The position numbers were made by a program, and so were the translations under genes. 64,000 bases of DNA, from positions 1,775,501 through 1,839,500 of the forward strand of contig NC_134016.1 in assembly GCF_040712315.1 (NCBI RefSeq), in the 5' to 3' direction. The notes below the pieces were generated by a model. It saw nothing but the letters and a program-made list of their open reading frames with translations, did no database searches and was not told where the DNA came from. Below, one piece after another: positions 31,255 to 43,990 of the stretch. Position 1 is the stretch's first letter. Every line of letters starts with the position of its first letter. The stretch comes from Castanea sativa (Eukaryota > Streptophyta > Magnoliopsida > Fagales > Fagaceae).

Positions 31255-33150
31255 TCTTTATTGGTAGGGTTTATGTCTTATAATCCAATTTATTGGCATG
31301 TTATAATAATTAGATTGTTTAATTATATGAAACTATTTATATATGAACTAATTGTACATTATCATAGTCTTTGAGATGCATCATATGTGATTTAGTTACA
31401 TAAAATATAAATCACAAATTCCTTGTAAACTCAAAATGTAGTTTGTAGTCGGTGATAAAATTGGACATTTCATCTGTAAAGACTATAACACATCAACTAA
31501 GATGTTTTGTCTTGATCATGGAACTGGAGACTTCTAGTTGATGTGTCCTAAGTGTGTAAAACATATTAAATTAGACCGTTATGAGATTAATTATAACAAT
31601 TAACAACTGTCACCTGAATAATTAATCTCACGACTTCTAATTTCATAGATTCTCAATCTTGAGAGGATAGTGAACTCGATCATGAAATGTAGGTTACTTT
31701 GATATATCATGAGTGAAATCTAATTTAACGGTCAAAACCTCAGTATGTTGAGTAACCGCACGTAATGTTGAGGGAACACGTATTCTCAATATGGAATCCA
31801 TAATATCTTTCATAGAGACATGAAATTTCTCATTGAGATAAGTTTAATAGGAACTGGTTATTTAAGGTCGACCACTTTAGTAAGGAATTACTAAATCTTA
31901 TATTTAATGAAATTAGATTTCATAAATACGAACAATTAAAAAATTAAACCGGGGACTCAAGGAATAAAATAGTTGTTTACAAAGTAACAGTTTATTATGA
32001 CGGTCAAAACCTCAGTATGTTGAGTAACCGCACGTAATGTTGAGGGAACACATATTCTCAAGATGGAATCCATAATGTCTTTCATAGAGACATGAAATAT
32101 CTCATTGAGATAAGTTTAATAGGAACTGGTTATTCAAGGTCGGTCACTTTAGTAAGGAGTTACTAAATCTTATAGTTAATGAAATTAGATTTCATAAATA
32201 CGAACAATTAAAAGATTAAACCGGGAACTCAATGAATAAAATAGTTGTTTACAAAGTAACAATTTATTATGACGGTCAAAATCTCAATATGTTGTGTAAC
32301 CGCACGTGATGTTGAGGGAACACATATTCTCAAGATGGAATCCATAATGTCTTTCATAGAGACATGAAATATCTCATTGAGATAAGTTTAATAGGAACTG
32401 ATTATTCAAGGTCAGTCACTTTAGTAAGGAGTTACTATAGCTTATATTTAATGAAATTAGATTTCATAAATACGAACAAGTAAAAAATTAAACCGGAGAC
32501 TCAAGGAATAAAATAGTTGTTTACAAAGTGACAGTTTATTATGACTTTGTTCACTATAGATATTTCATGGAGAAGTCAAATGATATCATATTAGAGTTTT
32601 GGGATATAATTTATTAATAAGGCCTAGAATGCAATTATATTTCTATAGTAGTACTTGTTATATAATTAATAGTAAATTTGGTCTTGTCAAGAGTTGACAG
32701 ATAAACCCGATGCCTATTGGAGTTAGAGCCTTAATTATCCTTTTGGTCCCATCCTAAGCCACACAATTAAGCCCAATTGGGCTGGCCAAAAGGCTAACCT
32801 AATTAGATAATTGGTTATTTATTTAATAAAAGTTATTAAATAAAGTAAATGTCATGGCAATTAATATGTACGTATGATTAAAAGAAGATAAAATAGTTTT
32901 TCTCTGAAGTATCTTTTGAATACACCTTCCAGAACTGATTGAGAGACCACACATCTTGGGTAAAATATGAAATTGGGATGAAGATTGAAGGTATTCTCGA
33001 GTCTTGTTTTGAATTTTACTATATTAAGGTACACTTTCTATTCTTTGTTTTAGAATTCAATGTTACGTGTTATCTCTCGTGAATGAAGTAGGTCCTTGTG
33101 TTGCTTCCGCTGTGAGTTTTGTATGAGATGCAAAACCAATTTTTCCAACA
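31255..33150. mobile_element. LTR-like insertion in NLR1, about 1.9 kb
   Basis: Splits the LRR codons between LCVLKLY and IELPETIG. The inserted DNA has no reading frame, starts near TGTCTTTATTGG and ends near TTTTTCCAACA, so the TG...CA ends suggest a solo LTR. I found no target duplication, so this is tentative. It carries a triple tandem repeat at 31729-32544. Confidence 0.5.
31729..32544. repeat. 272-bp tandem repeat, three copies
   Basis: Units start at 31729, 32001 and 32273 with CGGTCAAAAYCTCARTATGT. Each runs to GTTTACAAAGTRACARTTTA and the next unit follows at once. The copies differ at few positions, so amplification was recent or homogenised. No coding potential. Confidence 0.95.
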
Positions 33151-34293
33151 CATATAACTTTAAAACACATAAGCTTTTAAATTCTAATAATATGTTGCCA
33201 AAGTTAGCATTCTCTAAAATTAGTGTGCACAATTTTGTGAAACCATCACCTTTAAATGAAATTCCTAGTGTTGTTCGGCCGTCAAATCCAACCAATAAAC
33301 TTCGTACCTAGCTAAAATTATTTGAAATTGAAGATTTTGATTTTGAAATTGAGAGCACAAAATCATATACGAAATCATGCATTTTGCACCTGATAATACT
33401 ACCATACTCATCATTTTTTGCATTTTGTAAAAAGGATTTGTCTAACAAAATTTTTAAATACTTGTTACCAATATTCTCCATCACCATAGTTTCTTCAGAT
33501 GGTTCAAGAAACCCTTGAGCCATCCAATACTGAATTAGTTCATCCTTTGTAATGTCATAATCTTTGAGGAAGATTGCACAATATGCAAAACATCATTTTA
33601 AAGATGTTATTGTGAGACTATCAAATCTGGACATTAATTTTAGAAAGAGATCATCACCACCCAACAAATCCCAAATTTTTATGGCACTGTATTCTCTTAC
33701 TATAACTTTTGAATCATTGAGGGAGGAGTCTATATTGTGTAGGCTAATCTTGGGGTTTAAATTCACAATTTTAAGCCCCAAGCCATCTACTTCATTCACA
33801 AATTTATTTAACATATGTTTGATAGTCTTAACTTTATCAAAATTACAGAATGAAATGCTAGGTACCTGATTCACCATTTGGTTTTGAATCTGTACCTTTT
33901 GCCCAAAAATCTCATAGTTGAACTTATCTAGCACATTATCAACATCATAAACTACATCTCTAAGCTCTGTTAACTAGATCCTCACAAACTCATCACTTAC
34001 TTGCCTTTTCTGAGTATCTTGTAACATGACATGAATCTTGCATAAGGTGTAAAGAAGATTTTTCAGCTCCTCCTCCTCCTTGTCCTTGAAACCCCACCCA
34101 AAATTGGTATGCTCTATGACAAGTGAAATTACATTGGTGACTAGTCTATCCCCAACATCATCGATGATAATTTCAACAATATATTCTTCCTCACTCTGCA
34201 AAAGAGAAATTAGTATGAAAGTTTTGCAAAGTGTTAAAAGTATGGTTTTGTTAGAAATAAACAGCTATGTGTAGAGTTGGGACTAAATCAACA

Positions 34294-34470
34294 CCTATTT
34301 GAGAATTTTGTCTTTAATTTTTGATGTTGAAGCTAAGGTGATTTTTCTCTTCTCAGCACCGCTTGAGGTGGATGCACTTTCAAGCTTTTTGTTAGACTTT
34401 TGAGTTTCTAGAGCTTCTTTTTAAACATTTTGAAACAAAGCTCCACATGCCATAATGTCATGTCCTACAA
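34294..34470 (-). pseudogene. BED zinc-finger exon relic of NLR1 (C-terminal half)
   Basis: The minus strand reads VVGHDIMACGALFQNV, a stop, then KEALETQKSNKKLESASTSS and GAEKRKITLASTSK, ending at TAG/GTG where NLR2 has AGG/GTGAGT. It aligns with the end of the BED exon upstream of NLR2. The N-terminal half, with the first zinc ligands, is cut off at the CACTA end that begins at 34473. Confidence 0.6.
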
Positions 34471-34472
34471 CT

Positions 34473-35176
34473 CACTATAAGAAAAAAGGCCTGAAAAAAG
34501 CATAGCATAGCCGCTGTAATATGTACTGTCTATGTCAGTGCTTTTAGAACCGCCAGTATAGGTCATTTTAGATATAGAAATAAGCCCTATACCTGTGTTT
34601 TGGAAATGCCATAATAAGCCTTGCCGATATCAGCGCTTTCAGAAATGCCTCTATAAGGTATTTAGAGAAATAGAAATATATCCTATACCAGCAGTTTTAA
34701 ACCACTGTAATACGTACTTCCTATACTAGCACTTTTAAAAACCTCTAGTATAGGTCATTTTAATATTATAAAAATAAGCCCTATACTAGCAGTTTCAAAA
34801 CCGCCACTACAGGGTAACCAACAAAATAGACAATAACCTATTCCAACAGTTTAAAAAACACTAGTATATGTTTTTTCTTTTCTTTTCTTTTCTTTTCTTT
34901 CAGGCACCTATAATAAACCTGCAATACATATTTTCCAAGCACAATAAAAATACAATACCACTTTAAACCAACGAACCAAATATATTTAATTACAACATAT
35001 CAATAAATATATATAAAATAATACATCCAAAATGTCTAGAATGTTATGCATAGAATAATACATCCCTAATGTTTAGAATGTTATGAACAAAATAATACAT
35101 TCTAACTGCGTAGAATGTTATGCACAAAAGAATACATTCCAATTGTTTAGAATGTTATAATAAAGTTTCCAACTAC

Positions 35177-35217
<41 letters not shown>

Positions 35218-35430
35218 CAAAGTTTGAAATTTTATTTTAAATATCAAAATGTCAAACTAGCTACTCCAAAATAAGGCCCACTCCTATCAAAATAAATAAA
35301 TAAATAAATAAGGCCCACAATCTACGTCATCATTGCCTAATGCCTATCATTGGATGATAAGCGTTGATCATTGGGAGAATGGTCATCCACAGCCGAATCA
35401 TCATCATCATCCTACAAATTAATAAACGCA
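34473..35430. mobile_element. CACTA (En/Spm) transposon, left end and fragment
   Basis: Starts CACTATAAGAAAAAAGGCC, matching the CACTA terminal pattern, followed by several subterminal motifs of the CCTATACCAGCAGTTTTAAA / CCGCCAGTATAGG type in both orientations (34530-34830). Such subterminal repeats bind the transposase. The region includes a TTTTC microsatellite (34867-34900) and (AC)n at 35177-35211. No inverted right end was found, so the right limit is arbitrary and the copy may be truncated. Confidence 0.65.
35020..35165. repeat. short tandem repeats of about 43 bp
   Basis: Four diverged units around TAGAATGTTATGCAYARAATAA, spaced about 42-44 bp, within the CACTA-derived stretch. Possibly internal subterminal repeats of that transposon. 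Confidence 0.6.
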
Positions 35431-36010
35431 CAATGAATTAGATTATTTAACAACGTTAGTAATTGAATGACACAATATCACTAGTCTATTACCAATTGAA
35501 CACATTATATAACTACATGGATAACATGGCAAATTCAAGTTAGTCTTCATATAGGTCATTGGTTCTTCCTTGCGTCTCTGTCTTAAATTAAATAGGTATA
35601 TTTGCAATTGAAAAATGTAGCAAATCATAATTACTAATTATTACTAGATTTATGATATTATCTTATGTCACAAAACATGTAATTTAACTTGTCAAAGGTA
35701 TATTCAATAAATAAATATAAAAATAAAAAGGTTTGTCAAAGGTAGAAAATAGGGATCTTAGGATAGTTGAAATAAGGGTAACTCTTAAACTACGCCGCCC
35801 ACCTTGTTAATCTGAGATTGAGTGGCTTTGTAAAAAGGTTAGGATGCTAGTTAGTAATATAGATGAACTTATAAACTATGTTTTTCACCTAATCTTAGAT
35901 TGATACTACCTATGGTTTTCCAAAGCATTTGGAAACAAGCACTATATCTTAGAGTGCAAATTGTGAGTGACATCCATCCATGGCAACACAAATATGGGTG
36001 GTATTGTTGA
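35431..36010. other. non-coding DNA, nothing recognised
   Basis: AT-rich DNA after the CACTA fragment, with short random open frames only. Confidence 0.4.
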
Positions 36011-36296
36011 TACATAAGAATTAATTTTTTTTTCTTATATTACATAATTAAAAAAAAATGATTTATCAAATTTAATTAGTTTAAGATCAAATTCAATCAA
36101 TTACTATGCTCTCATACTAGGAGAGAAGGTAATAAACTTGCCCATGGTCTAGCTAGGCATTTTCTTAATATCTTATATTATGTCGTTTAGATGGAGAATG
36201 TTCCATCTATTTTTTATTACATACTTCAGTTAATAAAAGTTGTTTCTTCTCAATAAAGTCTTCAGCTTTTCTTCTAAAAAAAAATACTAAAGATGA
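36011..36296. repeat. direct repeat copy 1, about 285 bp
   Basis: Begins TACATAAGAATTAATTTTTT and includes AATAAACTTGCCCATGGTCT and TTCTTCTCAATAAAGT. It recurs at 36453-36723 with modest divergence. The DNA between the copies (36297-36452) is AT-rich. Confidence 0.85.
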
Positions 36297-36452
36297 GCTT
36301 TTATAAAGTTAGGGTATCATAATTAATATATTACTTTATTTTTATACCCATTTTTTTCATCTAAAAAAAAGGTAACTAAATTAGTTAAGGTATATAAAAA
36401 AAATTAAAGTCATGACCACCTTGATTAACATGTAGAGTCCTCCCTACCCTAA

Positions 36453-36723
36453 TACATAAGAATTAATTTTTTTTCTTATATTACATAATTAAAAAAATAA
36501 TTTATCAAATTTAATTAGGTAAAGATCAAATTCAGTCAATTACTTTGCTCTCATACAAGGAGAGAAGGTAATAAACTTGCCCATGGTCTAGCTAGGCATT
36601 TTCTTAATATCTTGGATTATGCTGTTTAAATAGTTTCCATCGATTTTTTTATTCCGTACTTCAGTTAATATAGCCGTTTCTTCTCAATAAAGTAGTTTTC
36701 TTCTAAAAAAATATACTAAAAAT
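36453..36723. repeat. direct repeat copy 2, about 271 bp
   Basis: Second copy of 36011-36296, with small deletions near ATGGAGAATGTTCC. A SINE 3' fragment follows at once. Confidence 0.85.
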
Positions 36724-36823
36724 GGGGGTAAAGGCCGGGGTTCAAGTCTCTAGGAGAGACCTTCACACATATATATATACTTAAATTAGGCTAGAGTAGA
36801 ATTCTATCTTGTATAAAAAAAAA
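36722..36823 (+). mobile_element. SINE 3' fragment
   Basis: GGGGTTCAAGTCTCTAGGAG, an intact B-box-like segment, then TTAGGCTAGAGTAGAATTCT and TATCTTGTATAAAAAAAA. Same family as 25117-25266 but truncated at its 5' end. Confidence 0.7.
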
Positions 36824-38427
36824 TGTGAGTAAATAAATTAGTTAAATCAAAAACTTAAAATAGGGTGAACATATAATAATGATAATTATTAGTATATTTG
36901 TAGACACGCAAAACTTGAAGAAAATATACTTCGCAGGCCAGGTGAATTTGGGCTAGAACAAGCACAAAGGACTTGCAGGTTAGCAGAAGAAGCCGTGGAC
37001 AAAATGGCCCACAACTAGGAGCTATGGGCCCAATAGTAAAGAAAAGAGGGAAAGCCCCAAAAAAGAGAGGCAACAGCCCAAGAATGGGTGCAGCCCGAAT
37101 GGGCTCAATACCTAAAAGGCTAAAACACCCAAAAGAAGTGGTAATGGAACGGCCTCATTCCGCGGCAGTGGGACTAAGTCCAGATCCCAGAATCCTTTAC
37201 AGATACTTTTCGATCGCCCACACTCAGGTCCTTTATTTGGACTTGGGTTCAGCAATGACTTTTGGTTTTCAACCCATTTAGTCTTCTTTTTTTTCCCCTT
37301 TTCTGGGCTCAACCCATTTACTTAGTTCAAAACAATTTCAAATTGTACGTGTTAAGAAAGCAAAATTTTGTGCAATTGTACATGAAATGAACAGAATTGG
37401 CCTATAACGTTTTGGAAGGACTATTGAAAATACAAGCAAAATCTGAAGTATGAAATGAAAAGAACATAATCTAATCTAACATTGTCTCAATAGGGTAGTC
37501 AGCTGAAATTTGCATTTGCAGAACAACAGCACAGTGGTGAATAAGTCTGTTAAAACAAATAATAATCATAATAATAAATTTAAAAAAAAAAACGCACAAT
37601 GCTGAATAGAGGAAGAGGACAATGCAATTGAGCTGCTGAAATAAGTTGGAGGATGGATAGAAAAGTAATCTTATTGGCTTTTGGTGGGCCCTAGTGACAC
37701 TTCAAACTCCTATTTTCTCTTGAAACCAAATCATCAATTTTTTTTTTTCTTTTTGTCTTCTTTTTATAGGAAAAATATTTTCATTTTCTATCCACCCACT
37801 TTTCAACCCAACCAAACATAGCCAATCTAGTTATTATTGAAATTGAAGAGATTGTCCCATGGCTAGACTCAAGTACAGGTCCATAGAGAAAGATTAAGGA
37901 TTGCATAGAAGGAGAATCTGGCATGATGAAAAAATTTTAATCAAACTAATTTTTGGTCAAGAAACTAAAGTAGATGTTAATAAAATGAAATCAATAATTG
38001 ATAACTTTAGTTTTGTTAGCCATATTTTGATTCCCTGCTATGAGTAAATCAAGTGGACTCAGCTTTGGTTGGAAAATGACATTGATATAGAAGTAACGGC
38101 CCAAAACTGACATTTCATCCATCTTATAGTATTCAAGGTTCATGAAACATGATCGATTAGCCACTAAAAATTGTCTTAGCATGACATTTCAGCAACAAGC
38201 AATTGAGCATATCTATGTCGATTTTGATATTAGATTGAAAATGAAAAAATTCAAAACAATTGCCGTCACATTTTAAGTACTATTGTTAAATAGCCTCTTA
38301 CACATATATAATCATTTTACAAACTGATCGATATAAAGAATTCAAAAAAAAAAAAAAAAACAGTGGTCACAAAGAATTAATTATATAAGATTCCAAATTG
38401 GTGGATGCCAGTAGAAAATTCATATAT
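36824..38427. other. transposon-like block and AT-rich spacer
   Basis: At 36950-37320 a GC-richer block (GGCCCACAACTAGGAGC, CAACCCATTTA twice) with a 102-codon open frame at 36973-37281 (QVSRRSRGQNGPQLGAMGP...) resembles retrotransposon internal or LTR DNA, but I find no domain. At 37770-37814 a MITE terminus (TATCCACCCACTTTTCAACC ... AACCAAACATAG) relates to the one in NLR1. The rest, to the LINE relic, shows nothing. Confidence 0.4.
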
Positions 38428-38960
38428 GAACAAGGACTTATTAGCCTAGGATTTAGTGGCAATAGATTCACGTGGTCAAACTTTAGCTGGGGAAAATGAA
38501 AACATAACATTACGGGGAAAAAAAAAATTATGACCAATGGACCAAAGGTTGGAAGAAAGGTAAAGTTACAAATTGGTCTAGTCCTCATGAGATTCTTGGT
38601 TTTCCCCAACCAACTCTTCACCCAAATTTGTTCATATCAACCAGATTATCAGCACATTTATTAATTAATTCCACTTCTACCTTAAACAAACAATTCACCA
38701 ACATGCCAAGAGCCTAGCACAACTAGCACTTTTTTTAATTAAGAAAAAATCATCCATACATCCATGCCTTTACTGATACTGTTACTTCAACAAAGTTTTA
38801 TGCTGGGATGGTTAGAGACTAGTGGCCCCTCACAAGCTTGATATCCCATCTCCAGCTAAATCATTCCTACTGTAAAGGGAACAAGGAAGCAGACTTTTTA
38901 ACAAAGCTTGGATACACTTACGGTTTGCCTTTTGTTATGCATAGCTCTCCTCCAGTTAGG
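38428..38960 (+). pseudogene. LINE (L1-type) remnant: endonuclease and RNase H scraps
   Basis: At 38428-38500 the plus strand reads GLISLGFSGNRFTWSN, matching the L1-type endonuclease motif DLGFxGxxFTW. At 38838-38935 it reads HLQLNHSYCKGNKEADFLTKLG, matching the end of plant LINE RNase H (HxxREGNxxADxLAxxG). The reverse transcriptase between them is missing. Both scraps point the same way and are about 330 bp apart, so they may be one heavily deleted element. Confidence 0.55.
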
Positions 38961-41122
38961 GCCAATTGCCTTGAATTCATCGAATTCATACTCAAAGTTG
39001 CCCCCATTCCAGCTTCCTCCTTGTACGTCTGCTAGCAATTCTAATAAATTGTTCCTCCAGCTGGAAACAATAGAAAGAAAAAAAGGACATGCGAGAGAAC
39101 ACAACAATTTATTGTGATGTTACAAGGGCATTCTTGGACCACTCTATGCCAAAGTACATGAACGCTAATTGGGGAATGAAGGATAACCAACGTCTGTAAA
39201 TTGTATATGCCTAACAAATTTAGCAAATAGTATGGGAAATTGGAAGTAGAAAAAAGAAGAACAAAGGAACATTGATAGGTTTTGTTGGAAGAGAGAAATT
39301 AAAAGAGAGGCAGACGAGAAATGAGGGAACTCACAAATTTTGATGACATAATTGCAATGGAATCAATTTAGAATACCCTCTATTGTGATTCTTGGACTAT
39401 CAACAATATTCTACCAATGGGCCACTCCCACTACTTCCACATCCATTTCAAAGCAAACAGTAAGAAACAAAACATCTAGCTGTACAGAACTCCTAGGATT
39501 CACATCGCTATAAGATCTCTTACCTCAATCACTCTAGCAAACTTTCATTCAACATTACATGGAAAGGGATCTCACTTCTTGCTTTGTTGGTAGGTAGTAT
39601 CAGTTCTTGTAACTGAACTTCAGTTTTTGAAGAGATGAAAAGTTTCCCCAACACCTCTGGAAAGGCTCCAACATCATCACAAATTTAATGCCTCCAACAA
39701 AGGACATATAGGTGCCAAAGTTGGCCCAACAACTTAGATCACCAAAAGAAGGTTAGGCTCCAGGATGGTGGTATGTGAGGTATCCTTGGGATTTGAAAAG
39801 AATTCTCTGATGCATCAGAAATTACTTTTAGCTCTTATATGCCAAATTGTCAAGTGCTACCTGTGGGTTACAAATTTTGATACAATGACATCAACACTTG
39901 AAAACTACATCTATCAGAATATCAAGATGGTAAATATAATAAGTAACAGGTTCAAAGGATTTGTAGGAAAAGTGAAAAAGTGAGAGGGAAGAGAGGATAA
40001 TTACCACGAATGACATACTTATTGGATTGAATTTATAAATCATATATTAGACGAGAGAAGAAGATCTGAGTAAACTTACAAACTCTTACAAACTTCCTCT
40101 AGCTTGGAGTATATTAAAAATCCATAATGTAATTAATTTTTCTCCAGCTGAACACAATAGATACGCTGTCCCTAGTATCTGCACATTAAGGCAACATATT
40201 GAACTCATTAAATAGAAAATAACCAAAAACAAAAACAAAAAGATTTAGGGTAACTGAAGAGAGAGAAAAAATGGGAGCAATTACAAAAATATTCCTAGGT
40301 CGATATGAACTATAAAGTAAGCTATAAGAGAAGAAGAGAGGATGAGCTAGGAGAAAACTTACTGGACATCTGTCTTAACAATGTACATGATCTTCAAACT
40401 GCTTGTTTAATGCATTCATTGATGCAGAAATTTGGATTATGGCAAATCTTGGACCACTCTACAGAGCTCCCCTTTGCACATTTTTCCTTTAATTAGGGGC
40501 AATTACAAATAAGTTCTTCTAATAAGGTGAGGCATTGCATGGCTCGTGTGCTGTGGGAAGATACATTTAGATATTGCAATTGTGAAGATTCTATAGTTGA
40601 ACAGTTGAAAGGTCCTAAACATTCAGGAAAAGCTTCCATTCCATCAAACTCCTCTGATTCGGAAACTAGAAGTGGCTAGCTCTTATACCTTAAGAATTGC
40701 CATGCGTGACCTGTGGATTAGAAATTTTGATATATTATCCAATGATGCAATGACATCAACGCTTAAAAAATACATATATAAGAATATCAAGATAGAAAAG
40801 ATGCAATGATGTCTAAACTAATTACAAACTCACCTTTTTTTAATTTTTTTGATAAGTAAAATTACAAATTCACCTTATAATTGTGCAGGTCTTGGAATTT
40901 TAGAATTAAATATGGAAAACAATACAATTCTCAAGCATTATGTTATGTCAGTGGAAGGGGGGATAAGCCTTCACAAGCAAGAGAGTTGAAGTACTTGAAC
41001 TTATCGGTGCATTAGTTGAAGTACTTCAAAACTCTCCCAATTAAAAGAAACAAGTAACAAATAACCCTACAGACACATCATGCCCAAATTTTGTGAATAA
41101 GTCGAAGAATTGGTATTTGATG

Positions 41123-41170
<48 letters not shown>

Positions 41171-43990
41171 ATAAAAAGTAAGATTTGGAGAACAGAAAAA
41201 GTAGGAAGTCTGTTTTACACGGACATACTATTGGCTTTCTATGACATCACATAAAATTCAGTTGCTACCAGTTGAATGATCCAGCTATCTATTGGTAATG
41301 GACACTCTTGGAACTCCAAAATGGGTGAGGCAATGTGTGGGAGCAGATGGATCAGGTTTTTGCAATCATAACTACAGTATGCAGCTTTTGAAGAAAATCG
41401 TCAGTCTTCATCAAGAGCAGAAGATTAGGGCCATCAGTAACAGATAAAGTAATTTTAACTGCTGAACAGAATTTTAACAACAATAAACAAAGTGTTATAC
41501 TATGCATAATGATTCTGAATAACCATCTCATATGAAAACAATGCAGCAGCTCACATACCCCACAAGCATAAAAGACTCAGGAGTTCATCATTTTAGATGC
41601 AAGTTTCCAGGTATTAATATCCAAATGATTTGGCGAATTCATTCTACTAAGGTAAATCACTAGTCCAAACAATCCACTAAAACATTCGAAATATGAAAAT
41701 GGGAAAAACAGTAAGCAGAAAAAATTTCAAAAGCAAATATCACACCACAATCAAGAAAAAGATTAATCATTTCCCCCCTTAACTTGAAAAAATCCTACAC
41801 TTTTTATACGTAAGGTACTTTTACATGATCTTGAAATCTAAATCTCTCCATTTACTTAGTTAGATTTTCAAATTTCCAAAATGGATAAGCTTAATGTATG
41901 CAATATTGATTGGCAATGATTGAATGGTTATATAAAGAACAAAAGACATAATTAGATTCACGAAAAAGTAGTGGCAACACATTATTAATTTAAAATAGCA
42001 AAAACAGTGAAAAAAATGAGGTTGGTGATGGCATGCCAAGTATACCTTCACATATAAATAATAATGAAATGGTCTCAAACGTTGGAAAATGAGCAGAAGC
42101 TACTACTAACACAAATCACATATAAATAATTTCCTAGAAGGCTTTCCTCAGTTGACTAAGAAGCTACTACCAACACCAATCATGCAAAAATAATTTCCTA
42201 AAAATATAACGGATTATCATTTTTTTTTCTATTGCTAAGTAACAGGTTAGAAAATGTTGTTGGAACAAAGGAAGGAGGGGACAATTGAAATGAATAATAC
42301 ACTTATTGGATTTGATCAATGCTTTATATACTATAAAACATTAGAAAATTGAGAAAACTTACCAACTAAAACATCTGTTGGCCTGGGAGGGGATTAAAAC
42401 ATCATAATATTTAATTTTTCATCCAGCTGAACACAAGAGAATTGCTGTCCCTAGTGCCTGCAAATCAAGGCAACATATTTAACTAATTGAATAATATTTT
42501 AGGTCTATTAGTAATGCGGATCCAGGTGTTATTAATTTGGCAAAAAAAGGATGGGAACCTGAGAGTAATTTGAGGTTCATTTTGCAGAAAGTATTGAAGT
42601 AGAGCAAAGTATTTAGTCTTGGAACAATTATGCTAGAAAAACTGATCTCCCTTTCTTTACTCAGTAATACAAAACTTTTGTTTTTTCTTTTATTTCTTAT
42701 AAATTTTATGAGGACTAATGGACTTAATAAGGAGGTTTCATAGTCATTTATTCAAGGTGTCAAAGTGTGGCAAATATGTAATTCACTATATCATTCATTC
42801 TTCTTTCATTTTTTATTTTTATTTTTAAGTTTGTTGTTATCTTTAGTTATTTGCTTTTGGATTCTGGATAATTTACAAAGAATCCTCGCAGGTGATACAA
42901 GGAGTGAAACTACAGTGACCCAGGCCTAAGTCTGATAGCAAAAGCCATAGAAAACCATAGAAAACCCAACATGCAATTTCAATCACTTGAGCTGCTGCTA
43001 ATGGTGTGTCATCTTCACCCACCACACGCAAAAAGTAGCACAGATAATTGTTACAAGTTTGAGCATCAAAATCTGATTAAGAGTACTGGCCCTTATAATG
43101 AAAAAGCATTCAGTTTGACAATTCAGTTTGAATCTAAGTTTCCTAAGTACAAAAAGACTAGGAAAGCTAAGGAAAAAATTTGCAAGTGTATTTTGTTGCC
43201 ATGAAAATTTTACATTTATTACTTTATTACTCTTTGATTTAAGATTATTGTGGTAAATATGTTAGAAGTTATGTTATAGAAAGAACAGTTTGAGTTGTTA
43301 ACAGAAGCCCATTTGTGAATATTTATAATTCATTAACCTCAGTTTCTACTATTAAAAAAAGAAAAAAAAAAAAGTAAATTCCAAATCAAATTACCCAAAT
43401 GATTGACAGAATTTACTGTTATTAATGGTGACAGTGACACAAAGGCATTTGTAATTTTACTTATAAAAATTAAAAAAAAAAAAAAAAACAAAGGCATTTG
43501 TAATTTTTCTGACTAATAGCAAATAAATGACTAGCAATTACTTTGTTATATCCATGTTAGCAACTAAAAGAGTCACAGCAAAGGGCATTTCACACTATTC
43601 AGGCTGAGGCCGCTGAGCTATAATAACACCAAAAGCATAGGATGACTCTCATGTCAAAGAGTATCAAACCAAAATTCAGTGATTTGACTGCACTCAACAT
43701 AACTCTATACATTGTAGATATGCACATTGGCTACAGATATTGTGACACTACAAATATCTATAAACTGAATTTGGTTTTGTAAATCACCATTTATGAAGTA
43801 AATAATGTATCAATATCCCAAATGGTAAGAGAAAGCAAACCTAAAGTGCCTTTGCAAGAGTTGTCATCAACTTAATTATTTTCCCAGAAGCAAACTTTCT
43901 GCCAACTTCCTGAGTTAGTCTTCAAAATCTTTGCAATGTGGGTACCTTCAAAAGGTAAAAACCATATATAGATATATTAGAACCGTTAAC
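38961..43990 (-). pseudogene. decayed NLR 3'-tail repeats (array 1, downstream of NLR2)
   Basis: This 5-kb stretch has no intact gene but is full of phrases that recur in 51.5-54.6 kb and 55.9-60.0 kb: CCAGCTGAACACAATAGATA (40147, 42424 and elsewhere), TAATGTACATGATCTTCAAA (40380), GGTAGGTAGTATCAGTTCTT (39588), and GCTAATGGTGTGTCATCTTC (42997). Minus-strand LRR scraps can be read: at 41290-41395 LQKLHTV, then after a frame change YDCKNLIHLLPHIA, and at 40510-40670 a relic of the last LRRs. The order parallels the 3' side of NLR3. It is best read as duplicated and rotted 3' ends of the NLR unit, possibly once 3'-UTR exons. An AT microsatellite sits at 41127-41168. Confidence 0.65.

Larger units (their letters stand above)
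30081..34201 (-). pseudogene. NLR1: CC-type NLR pseudogene
   Basis: Reading right to left on the minus strand: CC (Rx-N-like) from about 34196 (SEEEYIVEIIIDDVGDRL, then LTELRDVVYDVDNVLDKF); linker to about 33740; the pre-P-loop phrase SKVIVREYSAIKI joined directly to WDLLGGDD, so the whole nucleotide-binding core is absent; winged-helix remnants CFAYCAIFLKDYD and MHDFVYDF near 33370-33590; first LRRs (LCVLKLY near 33170, IELPETIGVLIHLRLLHIS at 31180-31248); last LRRs at 30081-30287 (LGNLSSLQKLYTVDCNHLAY). Lesions: TAG for tryptophan near 33975, TGA for arginine before CFAYC, frame changes near 33300, a 1.9-kb insertion at 31255-33150 and loss of middle LRRs replaced by T-rich DNA at 30290-30937. 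The order matches NLR2 and NLR3. Confidence 0.85.

Noticed and set aside
35177..35211. AC repeat considered as part of a CRISPR-like or regulatory array
   Set aside because: A simple dinucleotide microsatellite without spacers.
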